This document shows positions 17,441-24,503 of a stretch of 64,000 nucleotides of DNA, piece after piece. The notes under the pieces were generated by a model. The model saw nothing but the letters and a program-made list of their open reading frames with translations, was not told where the DNA came from and did no database searches. A program made the position numbers and the translations under genes. Source of the DNA: JAYPUA01 sp038133845 (GTDB lineage Bacteria; SAR324; NAC60-12); contig JAYPUA010000001.1 in NCBI GenBank assembly GCA_038133845.1, positions 124,001 through 188,000 on the forward strand, in the 5' to 3' direction. Every line of letters starts with the position of its first letter. Position 1 is the first letter of the stretch.

Positions 17441-18467
17441 GACCCCTCCGGAGTTCGAGGCACACTTTGCCCAGGAAGAGTCGATTGACTACGGAGAGTT
17501 CAAGCACCACCGCAACCCGGAGTTGGCCCGAGTTCGACGCTTTCTGGAGTGGAAGGCCTTTCAGGGAGGTCTCTGGCTGGGAAAGACGCTCTCCCTGGAG
17601 CACCTGCAGCAGCTTGGGCGACAGGTGGGACGCGTGGCGTACCGGCTCTTCCCCAAAGAACGTGGCATCGCTCAGACGCAGCTGCAGCGCCTCTTCCCCG
17701 AGGCTGCGGACATGGAGGTCCGGGTGCGCGAGTGCTTCGAGCACTTCGGGCAGCTGATCTTTGAGTTTTTTGCCATCGAGCAGATCGCTTCGGAGGCCTC
17801 GGAACGTCTGGTGATTGAGAATGAGGCGGTGCTCCACGAAGCGCTGTCCCAAGAGCGCGGGGTGATCTTGCTGGGGATGCACTTTGGCAACTGGGAACTG
17901 ATCAGCGTCTATGCCCAGCTCTCCGGAATTCCCATGTCTGCCGCAACGACCAACGTCCCGGATCCGAGGCTCAACGAAGCCATCCGAAATGTCCGGGAGC
18001 GCGGTCCGCTGAAGCTGATCTCTCGAGGAGATCCCCAGGCAACGCGCAAGCTCCTGCGCTGCTTTCAGAACCGGGAGGTGTTTGTGCTGGCGATCGATCA
18101 GGACACCAACGTCCCCAGCCACTGGGTCCCGTTCTTCGACATGCCTGCCAAGACCCCGCTCAGCGCAGCGTCCCTGGCCTTGCGAACCGGAGCCCCGGTG
18201 GTCAACTACCTCGTCTTCCGAGAGCCTCACGGACGTTTTCGCCTGTGCTTTGAGTCCTGGGGGACGTTTTCACGAGACCCGGAGCAGTCCGACGCCCAGT
18301 CCCAGTTCAACGTCAGCTGGGCGCTCAACCGCAAAATGGAAACGATCTTGCGTGAACACCCCACCCAGTGGGCCTGGTTCCATCGACGTTGGCGGCATCA
18401 GCCGAATGCGGAAGAGCTGGAGGCCCTGAAACACCTGATTGATCATGCGACCGAACTGGAGCTTTGA
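17427..18467 (+). CDS. LpxL/HtrB-type lysophospholipid (lipid A late) acyltransferase
   Basis: 346 residues from the ATG at 17427 (MSKAETPP), overlapping the thrC end by 14 bp; the frame is open further upstream, but only inside thrC. The HX4E catalytic motif of the LpxL family is at about 152-157 in LGMHFGNWELIS. It is followed by a conserved Arg/Gly region and IDQDTNVPSHWVPFFDMPAKTPL, matching the DQD-x-fPFFG-x-A-T block of lauroyl/myristoyl transferases. It would add a secondary acyl chain to Kdo2-lipid IVA at the inner membrane. An acidic N-terminal extension of about 30 residues is atypical. No Lpx neighbours. Confidence 0.88.
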   Translation: MSKAETPPEFEAHFAQEESIDYGEFKHHRNPELARVRRFLEWKAFQGGLWLGKTLSLEHLQQLGRQVGRVAYRLFPKERGIAQTQLQRLFPEAADMEVRVRECFEHFGQLIFEFFAIEQIASEASERLVIENEAVLHEALSQERGVILLGMHFGNWELISVYAQLSGIPMSAATTNVPDPRLNEAIRNVRERGPLKLISRGDPQATRKLLRCFQNREVFVLAIDQDTNVPSHWVPFFDMPAKTPLSAASLALRTGAPVVNYLVFREPHGRFRLCFESWGTFSRDPEQSDAQSQFNVSWALNRKMETILREHPTQWAWFHRRWRHQPNAEELEALKHLIDHATELEL

Positions 18468-18470
18468 AGC

Positions 18471-19241
18471 ATGCCCTTTGTGATCATCAACCACCACAAG
18501 ATCCACTACGAACTTCACGGAGACCGAGGTCCGTTCTTCTTCCTGCACGGGCCGTTTCTGACCACGGTGAACCTGTGGAGAGAGGCTGGATACCTGGAGG
18601 CTTTGGAGAACACCTTCCGGGTGGTGGCGATTGAACCTTTGGGGCAGGGACGCAGCGATGCGCCGGACACTCCAGCATCCTACACCATTGACGCGCGAGT
18701 GGAGCACGTGCTGGGCGTGTTTCGTGAGATGCAGGTGGACTATGCCCACTTCCTGGGAGTTGGGCTCGGAGCCCAGGTCGGGTTCCAGATGTCCGTCACC
18801 GCACCGCAGCGGCTCCGCACTCTCAACACGATGGGCGCACATCCGTATCCGCTGATTGACGAGATGCCCCTCCAGCAAGAGGGCGTGCTGCTCCTGAGGG
18901 AAGGGAAGCTGAAGGCGTATCTGGACAAATGCCGCGTGGAGGAGGGCTTTGCTCCGGAGCAACTGGAGCAGCTCCAGTCCGGAAGCCTGGAGGCCTACGC
19001 CGCCAGCCTGGAGGGGTCCATCCGCTGGGAAGGCATCAGCGAGCAGCTTTCCGAGCTGTCCACGCCAACACAACTGATCACCGCAACTTCCGAAGGGCGT
19101 TTCCTTTCCGTAAGGGAAGCCGGGCGTCAGATGCGTTACGGACGCTACACCATCCTCCCTCGGGTGGCCTACGACCACGGACTCTGGAGTGCCGAGTTGG
19201 TCTTGTCCCCGTTGCTCGAGTACCTGCGCCGTCAACGCTGA
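18471..19241 (+). CDS. alpha/beta-hydrolase-fold protein lacking the catalytic serine
   Basis: 256 residues. The fold is recognisable: FFFLHGPF at the oxyanion position, EPLGQGRSDAP after strand 4, and a late AYDHGLW with the position of the catalytic His. At the nucleophile elbow, where GxSxG is expected, the sequence is GVGLGAQ, so Ser is replaced by Gly. The usual acid loop reads ATSEGRF rather than the common GxxD. It is therefore probably a non-hydrolytic or repurposed member. It begins 3 bp after the acyltransferase stop and ends 10 bp before the prepilin peptidase start, within the thrC-lpxL-like operon. Confidence 0.8.
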   Translation: MPFVIINHHKIHYELHGDRGPFFFLHGPFLTTVNLWREAGYLEALENTFRVVAIEPLGQGRSDAPDTPASYTIDARVEHVLGVFREMQVDYAHFLGVGLGAQVGFQMSVTAPQRLRTLNTMGAHPYPLIDEMPLQQEGVLLLREGKLKAYLDKCRVEEGFAPEQLEQLQSGSLEAYAASLEGSIRWEGISEQLSELSTPTQLITATSEGRFLSVREAGRQMRYGRYTILPRVAYDHGLWSAELVLSPLLEYLRRQR

Positions 19242-19251
19242 GCCCGGAGCG

Positions 19252-19950
19252 ATGGACATCGGGTTGGAACTGTTGGCCGTCGCTGCGGCGGGATGGGGGG
19301 CAGGCTGGCTCCTCCAGAGGCATTTGCAGCACACCCTCGAGATCCTGAGCCTTCCGGAAGGCCCTGACTTACCGCCTGTCCCCAAAAAAACACAACGCCC
19401 TGTATTCCTTGCCTGGGGCCTCAGCGCAGGAACCGTCGGACTCTTCCTCCTGCGTGGAGCAACCCCGCTCTTTTTGCAGGAGTGGATTCTGGGCGTGAGC
19501 CTGCTTGGGATCGCGTGGGTGGACCTGAAGACTCTCTACATCGACACTCCTCTGCTGTTGCTCGCGGCCCTGTTGCAGGGAGCGCTGCTGTGGTTTGTTG
19601 AGCCGGAGGTGCTTCCCGAGCGAATCCTCGCGCTGCTGGTTGGTGCAGGAGGGCTTTACTGGATCGGGGTGATCTACGAGACGCTGAGGCACCGTGAAGG
19701 GCTGGGAAGCGGTGATGCCGCAGTGCTGGGGCTGTTGGGGCTGTGGACCGGAGCAGCGGCCTTGCCAGTGATCACCCTCGGTGCTGCAGTGTTGGGGCTG
19801 CTTTGGGGGGGCGTCCTCATGCTCCGGAGTGGCTCCCAGGCTCTGCAGACTGCCTTCCCGTTCGCACCCTGCCTTTGCCTGAGCGGAGCGGCAACCTATG
19901 CGGCGCAGGCGCTCTGTCACTGCTCCCTGCTGGAGTTGTGGATGCACTGA
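19252..19950 (+). CDS. short prepilin peptidase (A24 family)
   Basis: 232 residues from the ATG at 19252 (MDIGLELLAV), with about seven membrane segments. The two A24 aspartate sites are present: GIAWVDLKTLYID and GLGSGDAAVLGLLG (the GxGxGD motif). Such enzymes cleave type IV prepilin and pseudopilin leaders at the inner membrane. The N-terminal cytoplasmic methyltransferase region with its paired CxxC motifs, present in PilD, is absent here. The type II-like pseudopilin at 47771 is a plausible substrate elsewhere in the window. Confidence 0.83.
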   Translation: MDIGLELLAVAAAGWGAGWLLQRHLQHTLEILSLPEGPDLPPVPKKTQRPVFLAWGLSAGTVGLFLLRGATPLFLQEWILGVSLLGIAWVDLKTLYIDTPLLLLAALLQGALLWFVEPEVLPERILALLVGAGGLYWIGVIYETLRHREGLGSGDAAVLGLLGLWTGAAALPVITLGAAVLGLLWGGVLMLRSGSQALQTAFPFAPCLCLSGAATYAAQALCHCSLLELWMH

Positions 19951-19980
19951 GCCGAAACGGCTCCGTCCATGTTGTGATAC

Positions 19981-20007
19981 ACCTGTCTCGCCTGTCCCGA
20001 GACAGGT
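19981..20007. terminator. hairpin after the thrC operon
   Basis: ACCTGTCTCG and CGAGACAGGT form a perfect 10-bp stem around a 7-base loop, 30 bp after the prepilin peptidase stop. There is no run of T after it, so it may be a Rho-assisted end or an mRNA-stabilising structure rather than a classic intrinsic terminator. Confidence 0.5.
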
Positions 20008-20026
20008 GGCCCTGAGTGAGTCACTT

Positions 20027-20045
20027 CGGAGCAGGCTCTGCTCCG
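20027..20045. other. second hairpin in the thrC-dehydrogenase gap
   Basis: CGGAGCAG and CTGCTCCG form a perfect 8-bp stem with a 3-base loop, 20 bp beyond the first hairpin. The rest of the 251-bp gap holds no gene I can see, only the candidate -24/-12 element. Confidence 0.4.
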
Positions 20046-20122
20046 GAGGCCATCAGGTGCCTCCAGAAAATTCCCTGAAATTTCAACAGCAGAATTCCGA
20101 ACTCCGGAGGCCCGTTCGGAAA

Positions 20123-20137
20123 TGGCCGATGCCTTGC
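20123..20137 (+). promoter_or_regulatory. candidate sigma-54 promoter (-24/-12)
   Basis: TGGC-N7-TTGC fits the sigma-54 consensus spacing exactly. A transcript would begin near 20149, some 53 bp before the E1 alpha start. Acetoin dehydrogenase operons in other bacteria are commonly sigma-54 dependent through AcoR, which makes the position meaningful, but no AcoR is encoded in the window. Confidence 0.4.
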
Positions 20138-20201
20138 TGAAGGTCCTCGTGTTTCCGGAAGCCACAGGGCTTCCATTCTTTCACATCATCACGAGGACAA
20201 C

Positions 20202-21206
20202 ATGGAACCCACGAAGGAGCACCTGTTGTGGATGTATGAGCAGATGCTGATCATCCGTGACTTTGAAGAGACGATGGTCAACGTCTACCTGGAAGGCAAG
20301 CTTCCCCCCAACATCCAGGAAGGCCTGGCGTTCGATATCGGCGGTGGCCCGGTCCCGGGCGAGATGCATCTCGCCGCAGGGCAGGAGCCGGTTGCTGTCG
20401 GGACCTGTGCTCACCTCAATGACAACGACACGATCACGGGCACACACCGTCCCCACCACTTTGCCATCGCAAAGGGCATCCCGCTCAACGCGTTGGCTGC
20501 GGAGATGTTCGGCAAGGTGACTGGGCTTGGGCGCGGCAAGGGCGGACACATGCACCTGTTCAGCGTGGACAAGAAGTTCGGTTGCAGCGGGATCATCGGG
20601 GCGGGCATGCCTCAGGCCTGCGGAGCCGCACTTGCGGCCAAGAAGAAGGGCAAGGACTGGGTTGCGGTGACCTTCTTTGGAGAAGGCGCAGCCAATCAGG
20701 GATCCTTCCACGAGTCCCTCAACCTGGCGGCCGTTTGGAAGCTTCCGGTGGTCTTCATCTGTGAGGACAACAAGTACGCCATCTCCGTGACCCGCGAAGA
20801 GTCCACCGCCATTGCCAACAACGCCGATCGCGCCGCAGGTTACGGCGTCCCCGGGGTGCGTGTTGAGAACAACGACGCGGTAGAGGTCTACGATGTGGTG
20901 GGCGAAGCCATCGCTCGCGCTCGTCGCGGAGAAGGCCCGTCCCTGATCGAAGTGAGCACGGACCGCTACCTGGGGCACTTCCAGGGAGACGCAGAGGCCT
21001 ACCGTCCAAAAGACGAGGTACAGAAGCTGCGCGAAAACGATCCGATTGATCGGCTCAAGCAGCAGGTCATGGCCGCCGGAGTCTCTGAAGCTGAAGAAGC
21101 TCAGGTCCGCGCTCGGGCCAAGGCTGCGGTCGAAGCCGCCTACACCTTCGCCCGGGAGAGCCCGTATCCGGATGTCTCTGAAGCGACTCAGCACGTCTTT
21201 GTCTAA
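20202..21206 (+). CDS. 2-oxoacid dehydrogenase E1 component alpha subunit (first set)
   Basis: 334 residues. Thiamine-diphosphate subunit of an acetoin/pyruvate-type dehydrogenase that would decarboxylate or cleave its substrate and pass an acyl group to a lipoyl carrier. The ThDP motif runs from GEG (160-162) in FFGEGAANQGSFHESLNLAA to EDNKYAIS (188-195). THRPHHFAIAKG and GRGKGGHMH are typical of the AcoA/PdhA group. An insertion of about 20 residues (LPPNIQEGLAFDIGGGPVP, 34-52) near the active-site entrance is not in the second copy at 25559. Start ATG with GAGGA upstream; first gene of a four-gene run. Confidence 0.93.
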   Translation: MEPTKEHLLWMYEQMLIIRDFEETMVNVYLEGKLPPNIQEGLAFDIGGGPVPGEMHLAAGQEPVAVGTCAHLNDNDTITGTHRPHHFAIAKGIPLNALAAEMFGKVTGLGRGKGGHMHLFSVDKKFGCSGIIGAGMPQACGAALAAKKKGKDWVAVTFFGEGAANQGSFHESLNLAAVWKLPVVFICEDNKYAISVTREESTAIANNADRAAGYGVPGVRVENNDAVEVYDVVGEAIARARRGEGPSLIEVSTDRYLGHFQGDAEAYRPKDEVQKLRENDPIDRLKQQVMAAGVSEAEEAQVRARAKAAVEAAYTFARESPYPDVSEATQHVFV

Positions 21207-21233
21207 CCTGAATTTTCCTGGAGGATTTGAATC

Positions 21234-22244
21234 ATGTCAGAACGTGAATTGACGATGGCGGCGGCCATCGCAGAAGCCATTGGGCAGGAGATGCAGCGTG
21301 ATGAGAACGTGTTCGTCATGGGCGAAGACGTGGCCAAGTACGGAGGTATCTTCGGAGCAACCGGAGGGTTGCTGGACCAATTTGGTCCGGAGCGTGTGAT
21401 GGACACTCCGATTTCGGAGACGGCCTTCATCGGGGCAGCTACCGGGGCAGCCGCAGAAGGGATGCGCCCGATTGTGGAGCTGATGTTTGTGGACTTCTTC
21501 GGGGTCTGCATGGACCAGATCTACAACCACATGGCCAAGAACACCTACATGTCCGGAGGAAACGTCCGCCTGCCGGTGGTCCTGACCACGGCAATCGGGG
21601 GGGGATACAACGATGCGGCCCAGCACTCCCAGTGCCTCTACGGGTTGTTTGCCCACACCCCCGGACTGAAGATCGTGGTCCCTTCCAACGCCTATGATGC
21701 GAAAGGGCTGATGGCCAGTGCCATCCGAGACGACAACCCGGTGATGTACTTCTTCCACAAGGGGATCATGGGGCTGCCGTGGATGGCCTACTTCACGGGC
21801 AGCACCACGGCAGTTCCGGAAGAGCCCTACACCATCCCCTTCGGACAGGCCAACGTGGTGCGTGAGGGGAGCGATGTGACGATCGTGACCCTCAGCCAGA
21901 TGGTCCACAAGAGCGTGATTGCTGCGGAGGCCTTGGCTCAGGATGGCATCAGCGCAGAGATCATCGACCTGCGCACGCTGGTTCCGCTGGACAAGGAGAC
22001 CATCCTCAACTCAGTCCGCAAGACAGGCCGTCTGTGTGTGGCTGATGAGGACTACCTGAGCTTCGGGCTTTCCGGAGAGATCGCCGCAATCATTGCCGAG
22101 AACCTCGATAGCGTCAACCTCAAGGGGCCGGTCAAGCGCATTGCGGTTCCGGATGTCCCCATCCCCTACACTCGACCGCTGGAGCAGGTGGTGATCCCTC
22201 AGGTGGCTGACATCGAGTCGACGATCCGGAGCATGGTGTCATGA
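21234..22244 (+). CDS. 2-oxoacid dehydrogenase E1 component beta subunit (first set)
   Basis: 336 residues. Pairs with the alpha subunit to form the E1 heterotetramer. Visible are the Glu-containing GEDVAKYGGIFGATGGL near 27-44, DTPISETAFIGAATGAA, HSQCLYGLFAHTPGLKIVVPSNAYDAKGLM, and the C-terminal transketolase-like domain EIIDLRTLVPLD. ATG start with GGAGG upstream. The stop overlaps the start of the lipoyl-domain gene as ATGA, indicating coupled synthesis of E1 beta and its carrier. Confidence 0.94.
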   Translation: MSERELTMAAAIAEAIGQEMQRDENVFVMGEDVAKYGGIFGATGGLLDQFGPERVMDTPISETAFIGAATGAAAEGMRPIVELMFVDFFGVCMDQIYNHMAKNTYMSGGNVRLPVVLTTAIGGGYNDAAQHSQCLYGLFAHTPGLKIVVPSNAYDAKGLMASAIRDDNPVMYFFHKGIMGLPWMAYFTGSTTAVPEEPYTIPFGQANVVREGSDVTIVTLSQMVHKSVIAAEALAQDGISAEIIDLRTLVPLDKETILNSVRKTGRLCVADEDYLSFGLSGEIAAIIAENLDSVNLKGPVKRIAVPDVPIPYTRPLEQVVIPQVADIESTIRSMVS

Positions 22245-22507
22245 CCGACTCCGCTCTGGTCGAGGTGGTGATCACCGAATCGGACTGGCCGGCAGACGGA
22301 AAGAATGCCGACGGACTGATTCGGGATTGGGAGGTCCAGGCGGGCGATTCGGTCCAGGCGGGCGACCAACTGGCCGAAGCCGTGGTGGTCAAGACGGCCA
22401 TCGAGATCGTCTCGCCAGTGGATGGCGTGGTGCGCGAGGTGCTGGTGGCGAAAAACCAGCTCTTCAAACCCAACACGCCTCTCGCCGTGATTGAAGAATC
22501 ACCTTGA
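22241..22507 (+). CDS. stand-alone lipoyl (biotinyl)-domain carrier protein
   Basis: 88 residues consisting of one lipoyl domain and nothing else. The modification lysine is K51 in AVVVKTAIEIVSP, at the tip of a beta-hairpin, with the closing PVDGVVREVLV half after it. The usual ETDKA is changed to VVKTA. An independent carrier of this size could serve the E1 pair in place of a normal E2. There is no catalytic or subunit-binding domain. Both ends overlap neighbours by 4 bp (E1 beta upstream, AcoX downstream), so all are translated from one message. Lipoylation rather than biotinylation is inferred from the E1 neighbours. Confidence 0.85.
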   Translation: MTDSALVEVVITESDWPADGKNADGLIRDWEVQAGDSVQAGDQLAEAVVVKTAIEIVSPVDGVVREVLVAKNQLFKPNTPLAVIEESP

Positions 22508-23571
22508 GCGCCCTGGTTCGTCCGGAGGGGAGGAGACCACGGGTTGGCCTGGTGGCCAACCCGTCCTCCGGACACGACATGCGCCGACTCGTCTCCAGCG
22601 CGGAGACGGTCACGCATCTGGTCAAGGTCAACCGAATCTCCCGGGTGCTCGCAGGTCTGCGGGCGCTGGGAGCTTGCCAAGTGCTCTACATGCCGGAGCG
22701 TCTGGGGCTGGTACCCAACGCGTTTGGAGCGCTCTCCGCGCTACCCAACGCCACCCCTGAGCTTCCCAAAGGGCTCTCCGTGGAGCCTCTTCCGCTCCGA
22801 ACCACCGGAACTCCGGAGGACACGCTTCAGGCAACTCGCATGATGCGCGAGGCCGGATGCGAGCTGATCCTGACCTTCGGGGGAGATGGGACCAACCGGT
22901 TGGTCGCTTTGGCTGCAGAGTCGGTCCCGCTCCTGCCCCTCTCGGCCGGCACCAACAACATCTTCCCGCTGACGGTGGAGACCACGCAGGCCGGCCTGGC
23001 GGCGGCGGTCTTTCTGAAGCTGCTTCAATCCGGCACCGAAACTCAGACCCTGACACCGCAGCACAAACTCCTGCGAGCCCGCTCTGCCGACTGGGAAGAG
23101 ACCGCCTTGGTCGACCTGGCGGTCTCTCGTCAGGCAAGGATTGGAGGACGAGCGGTCTGGAAGGCGCAGGACCTCCGGGCGGTGTTTGTCACACGCTGTA
23201 CTCCCGGAGCCTCCGGGCTCTGTGGCATCCCTGGAGCCCTGCTGGAGGTGGACCCGCTCGCTTCTCAAGGCGCGGCGGCGTTTCTGGGAGATCGCTTCTC
23301 GGTCCAGGCGGTGCTCACGGCAGGAGTGGTCCAGGCGGTCGGTTTGGACTCTGTGGAACCTCTGGAGTTGGGACAGGTTCGCACGGTTCATGTCCCGGAA
23401 GGCACCGTGCTGGTTGACGGGGAGCGAGTCCGGGAACTGCGCGAGACGACTCTGGAGGTGGAGCTGACCTTTGACGGCCCGCGGGTTCTGGACATTGCCC
23501 AGACGCTGCAGGCCGGCCTGCGGAGTCGGTTGTTTGCCGTGCCGGAGCAGGCAGCCCTCAGCGTGGGATAG
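22504..23571 (+). CDS. acoX: AcoX / ATP-NAD kinase-like protein (first copy)
   Basis: 355 residues from a TTG that overlaps the previous stop (TTGA). The NAD-kinase-like diacylglycerol-kinase fold is shown by VGLVANPSSGHDMRRLVSS near the start and by LTFGGDGTNRLVALAAESVPLLPLSAGTNN, carrying GGDGT at about 122. AcoX genes accompany acetoin dehydrogenase operons, and their biochemical role is unsettled. Residues from about 250 form a beta-rich C-terminal domain. It is about 40 percent similar by eye to the copy at 24504, so the two are paralogues. It is convergent with the Lin0512 genes and overlaps the end of one by 14 bp. Confidence 0.88.
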   Translation: MSALVRPEGRRPRVGLVANPSSGHDMRRLVSSAETVTHLVKVNRISRVLAGLRALGACQVLYMPERLGLVPNAFGALSALPNATPELPKGLSVEPLPLRTTGTPEDTLQATRMMREAGCELILTFGGDGTNRLVALAAESVPLLPLSAGTNNIFPLTVETTQAGLAAAVFLKLLQSGTETQTLTPQHKLLRARSADWEETALVDLAVSRQARIGGRAVWKAQDLRAVFVTRCTPGASGLCGIPGALLEVDPLASQGAAAFLGDRFSVQAVLTAGVVQAVGLDSVEPLELGQVRTVHVPEGTVLVDGERVRELRETTLEVELTFDGPRVLDIAQTLQAGLRSRLFAVPEQAALSVG

Positions 23572-23917
23572 CCTGCCATGCCTCGGAGACGTCCAGGCAG
23601 GCCTCGATCGCGACCGTGGCAATCACGGAGGTGGTCTGGTGGACCTCATCCACAACGTTCAGGCCGCCTTGGGTCACGGTGACGGAGACGTTTCCGCGCG
23701 GAAGCTCCCGGGCCACGGCCTCCCGGTCGACCTGGTCCGGCCGCTGAACGCCGACGGTGACGTTCACCTGCATCTGCTCGTGGGAGATCTCCAGAGAGCG
23801 GAACAAGATCAGTGAGCTGTGGTGAATGGCATCCTGGACTGCGCGGCAGGCGGCCTTGGTGTAGTCCTCACCGTACAGGTCGTTGCCGGTGCCCAGTTCA
23901 AGAATCAAGCGTTGCAT
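23558..23917 (-). CDS. Lin0512 family protein (first of a tandem pair)
   Basis: 119 residues. Opens MQRLILELGTGNDLYGEDYTK, then CRAVQDAIHHSSL. This matches the Lin0512 family (TIGR02058), whose N-terminal signature is GxGxDxHG; here it is GTGNDLYG with Tyr for His. The rest includes VTVGVQRPDQVDREAVARELP and VTVTQGGLNV. Function unknown in the family. Its ATG shares one base with the stop of the second copy (TGATG), so the two are coupled. The last 14 bp overlap the end of AcoX on the other strand. Confidence 0.8.
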   Translation of the reverse strand: MQRLILELGTGNDLYGEDYTKAACRAVQDAIHHSSLILFRSLEISHEQMQVNVTVGVQRPDQVDREAVARELPRGNVSVTVTQGGLNVVDEVHQTTSVIATVAIEACLDVSEAWQAIPR

Positions 23918-24270
23918 CAGCGGTCTCCGGGTTCCAGGTCAAGGTAGACCACCACCGCGACGTTGGCGACCGTGGTCGTTCCGCGCTGATGGGGTTGAGG
24001 GATGTCCAGCCCCCCGTGGACCACACGCACGGAGCAGCGTCCATAGGGAATCTGCTGACGGACCTGCTCAACATCCACCTGGTCCGGCTGCTGAACGCCA
24101 ACCTCCAACTCGACGACCATGTCTTCCGGAGAGGCGCCAAAAGCTTGGGCGACGTGCAGCGAGTTGTGGTAGAGCGCATCCTGGATGGCTCGACAGGCCG
24201 CCTTGGTGTAGTCCTGACTGACGAGGGATGTCCCCATTCCCAACTCCATCACCATTCGGGTCTTTGCCAT
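23917..24270 (-). CDS. Lin0512 family protein (second of pair, degenerate motif)
   Basis: 117 residues from the ATG at 24270 (MAKTRMVMELGMG). The frame is open to 24459, but those residues are unlike the family. It aligns throughout with the neighbouring copy (ELGMGTSLVSQDYTKAACRAIQDALYHNSL), so both arose by duplication. The GxGxDxHG signature is degraded to GMGTSLVS, losing the Asp and the His. If both are made they may form a heteromer. It is first in the minus-strand pair, with 233 bp of shared upstream space before AcoX2. Confidence 0.78.
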   Translation of the reverse strand: MAKTRMVMELGMGTSLVSQDYTKAACRAIQDALYHNSLHVAQAFGASPEDMVVELEVGVQQPDQVDVEQVRQQIPYGRCSVRVVHGGLDIPQPHQRGTTTVANVAVVVYLDLEPGDR

Positions 24271-24468
24271 GAGATTTGAGGGGTTCACGAGGTTGAAAAA
24301 AGATTGCCCTTCCTGCTGGAAATAGCGAGGATGCCCCACGTTTCCAGAACAACGGAGCTGGACTCGGGAGGGTGGAGCAATCATTAGAGGATTGTGAAGA
24401 AAAGTAAAAGGAAATCGCTCACAGCACTTCGTCGAACTCTGGAATCCGCTGGAGTTCACGGGGCATTC

Positions 24469-24484
24469 GTCGCAGCATTGCGAC
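24469..24484. promoter_or_regulatory. small hairpin in the leader of the second AcoX gene
   Basis: GTCGCA and TGCGAC form a 6-bp stem around GCAT, directly before the ribosome-binding GGGAGGAG of the AcoX gene at 24504. It could influence translation; no riboswitch class matches. The rest of the 24271-24503 gap shows no convincing promoter on either strand. Confidence 0.3.
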
Positions 24485-24503
24485 AGACAAAGGGAGGAGC
24501 TAC

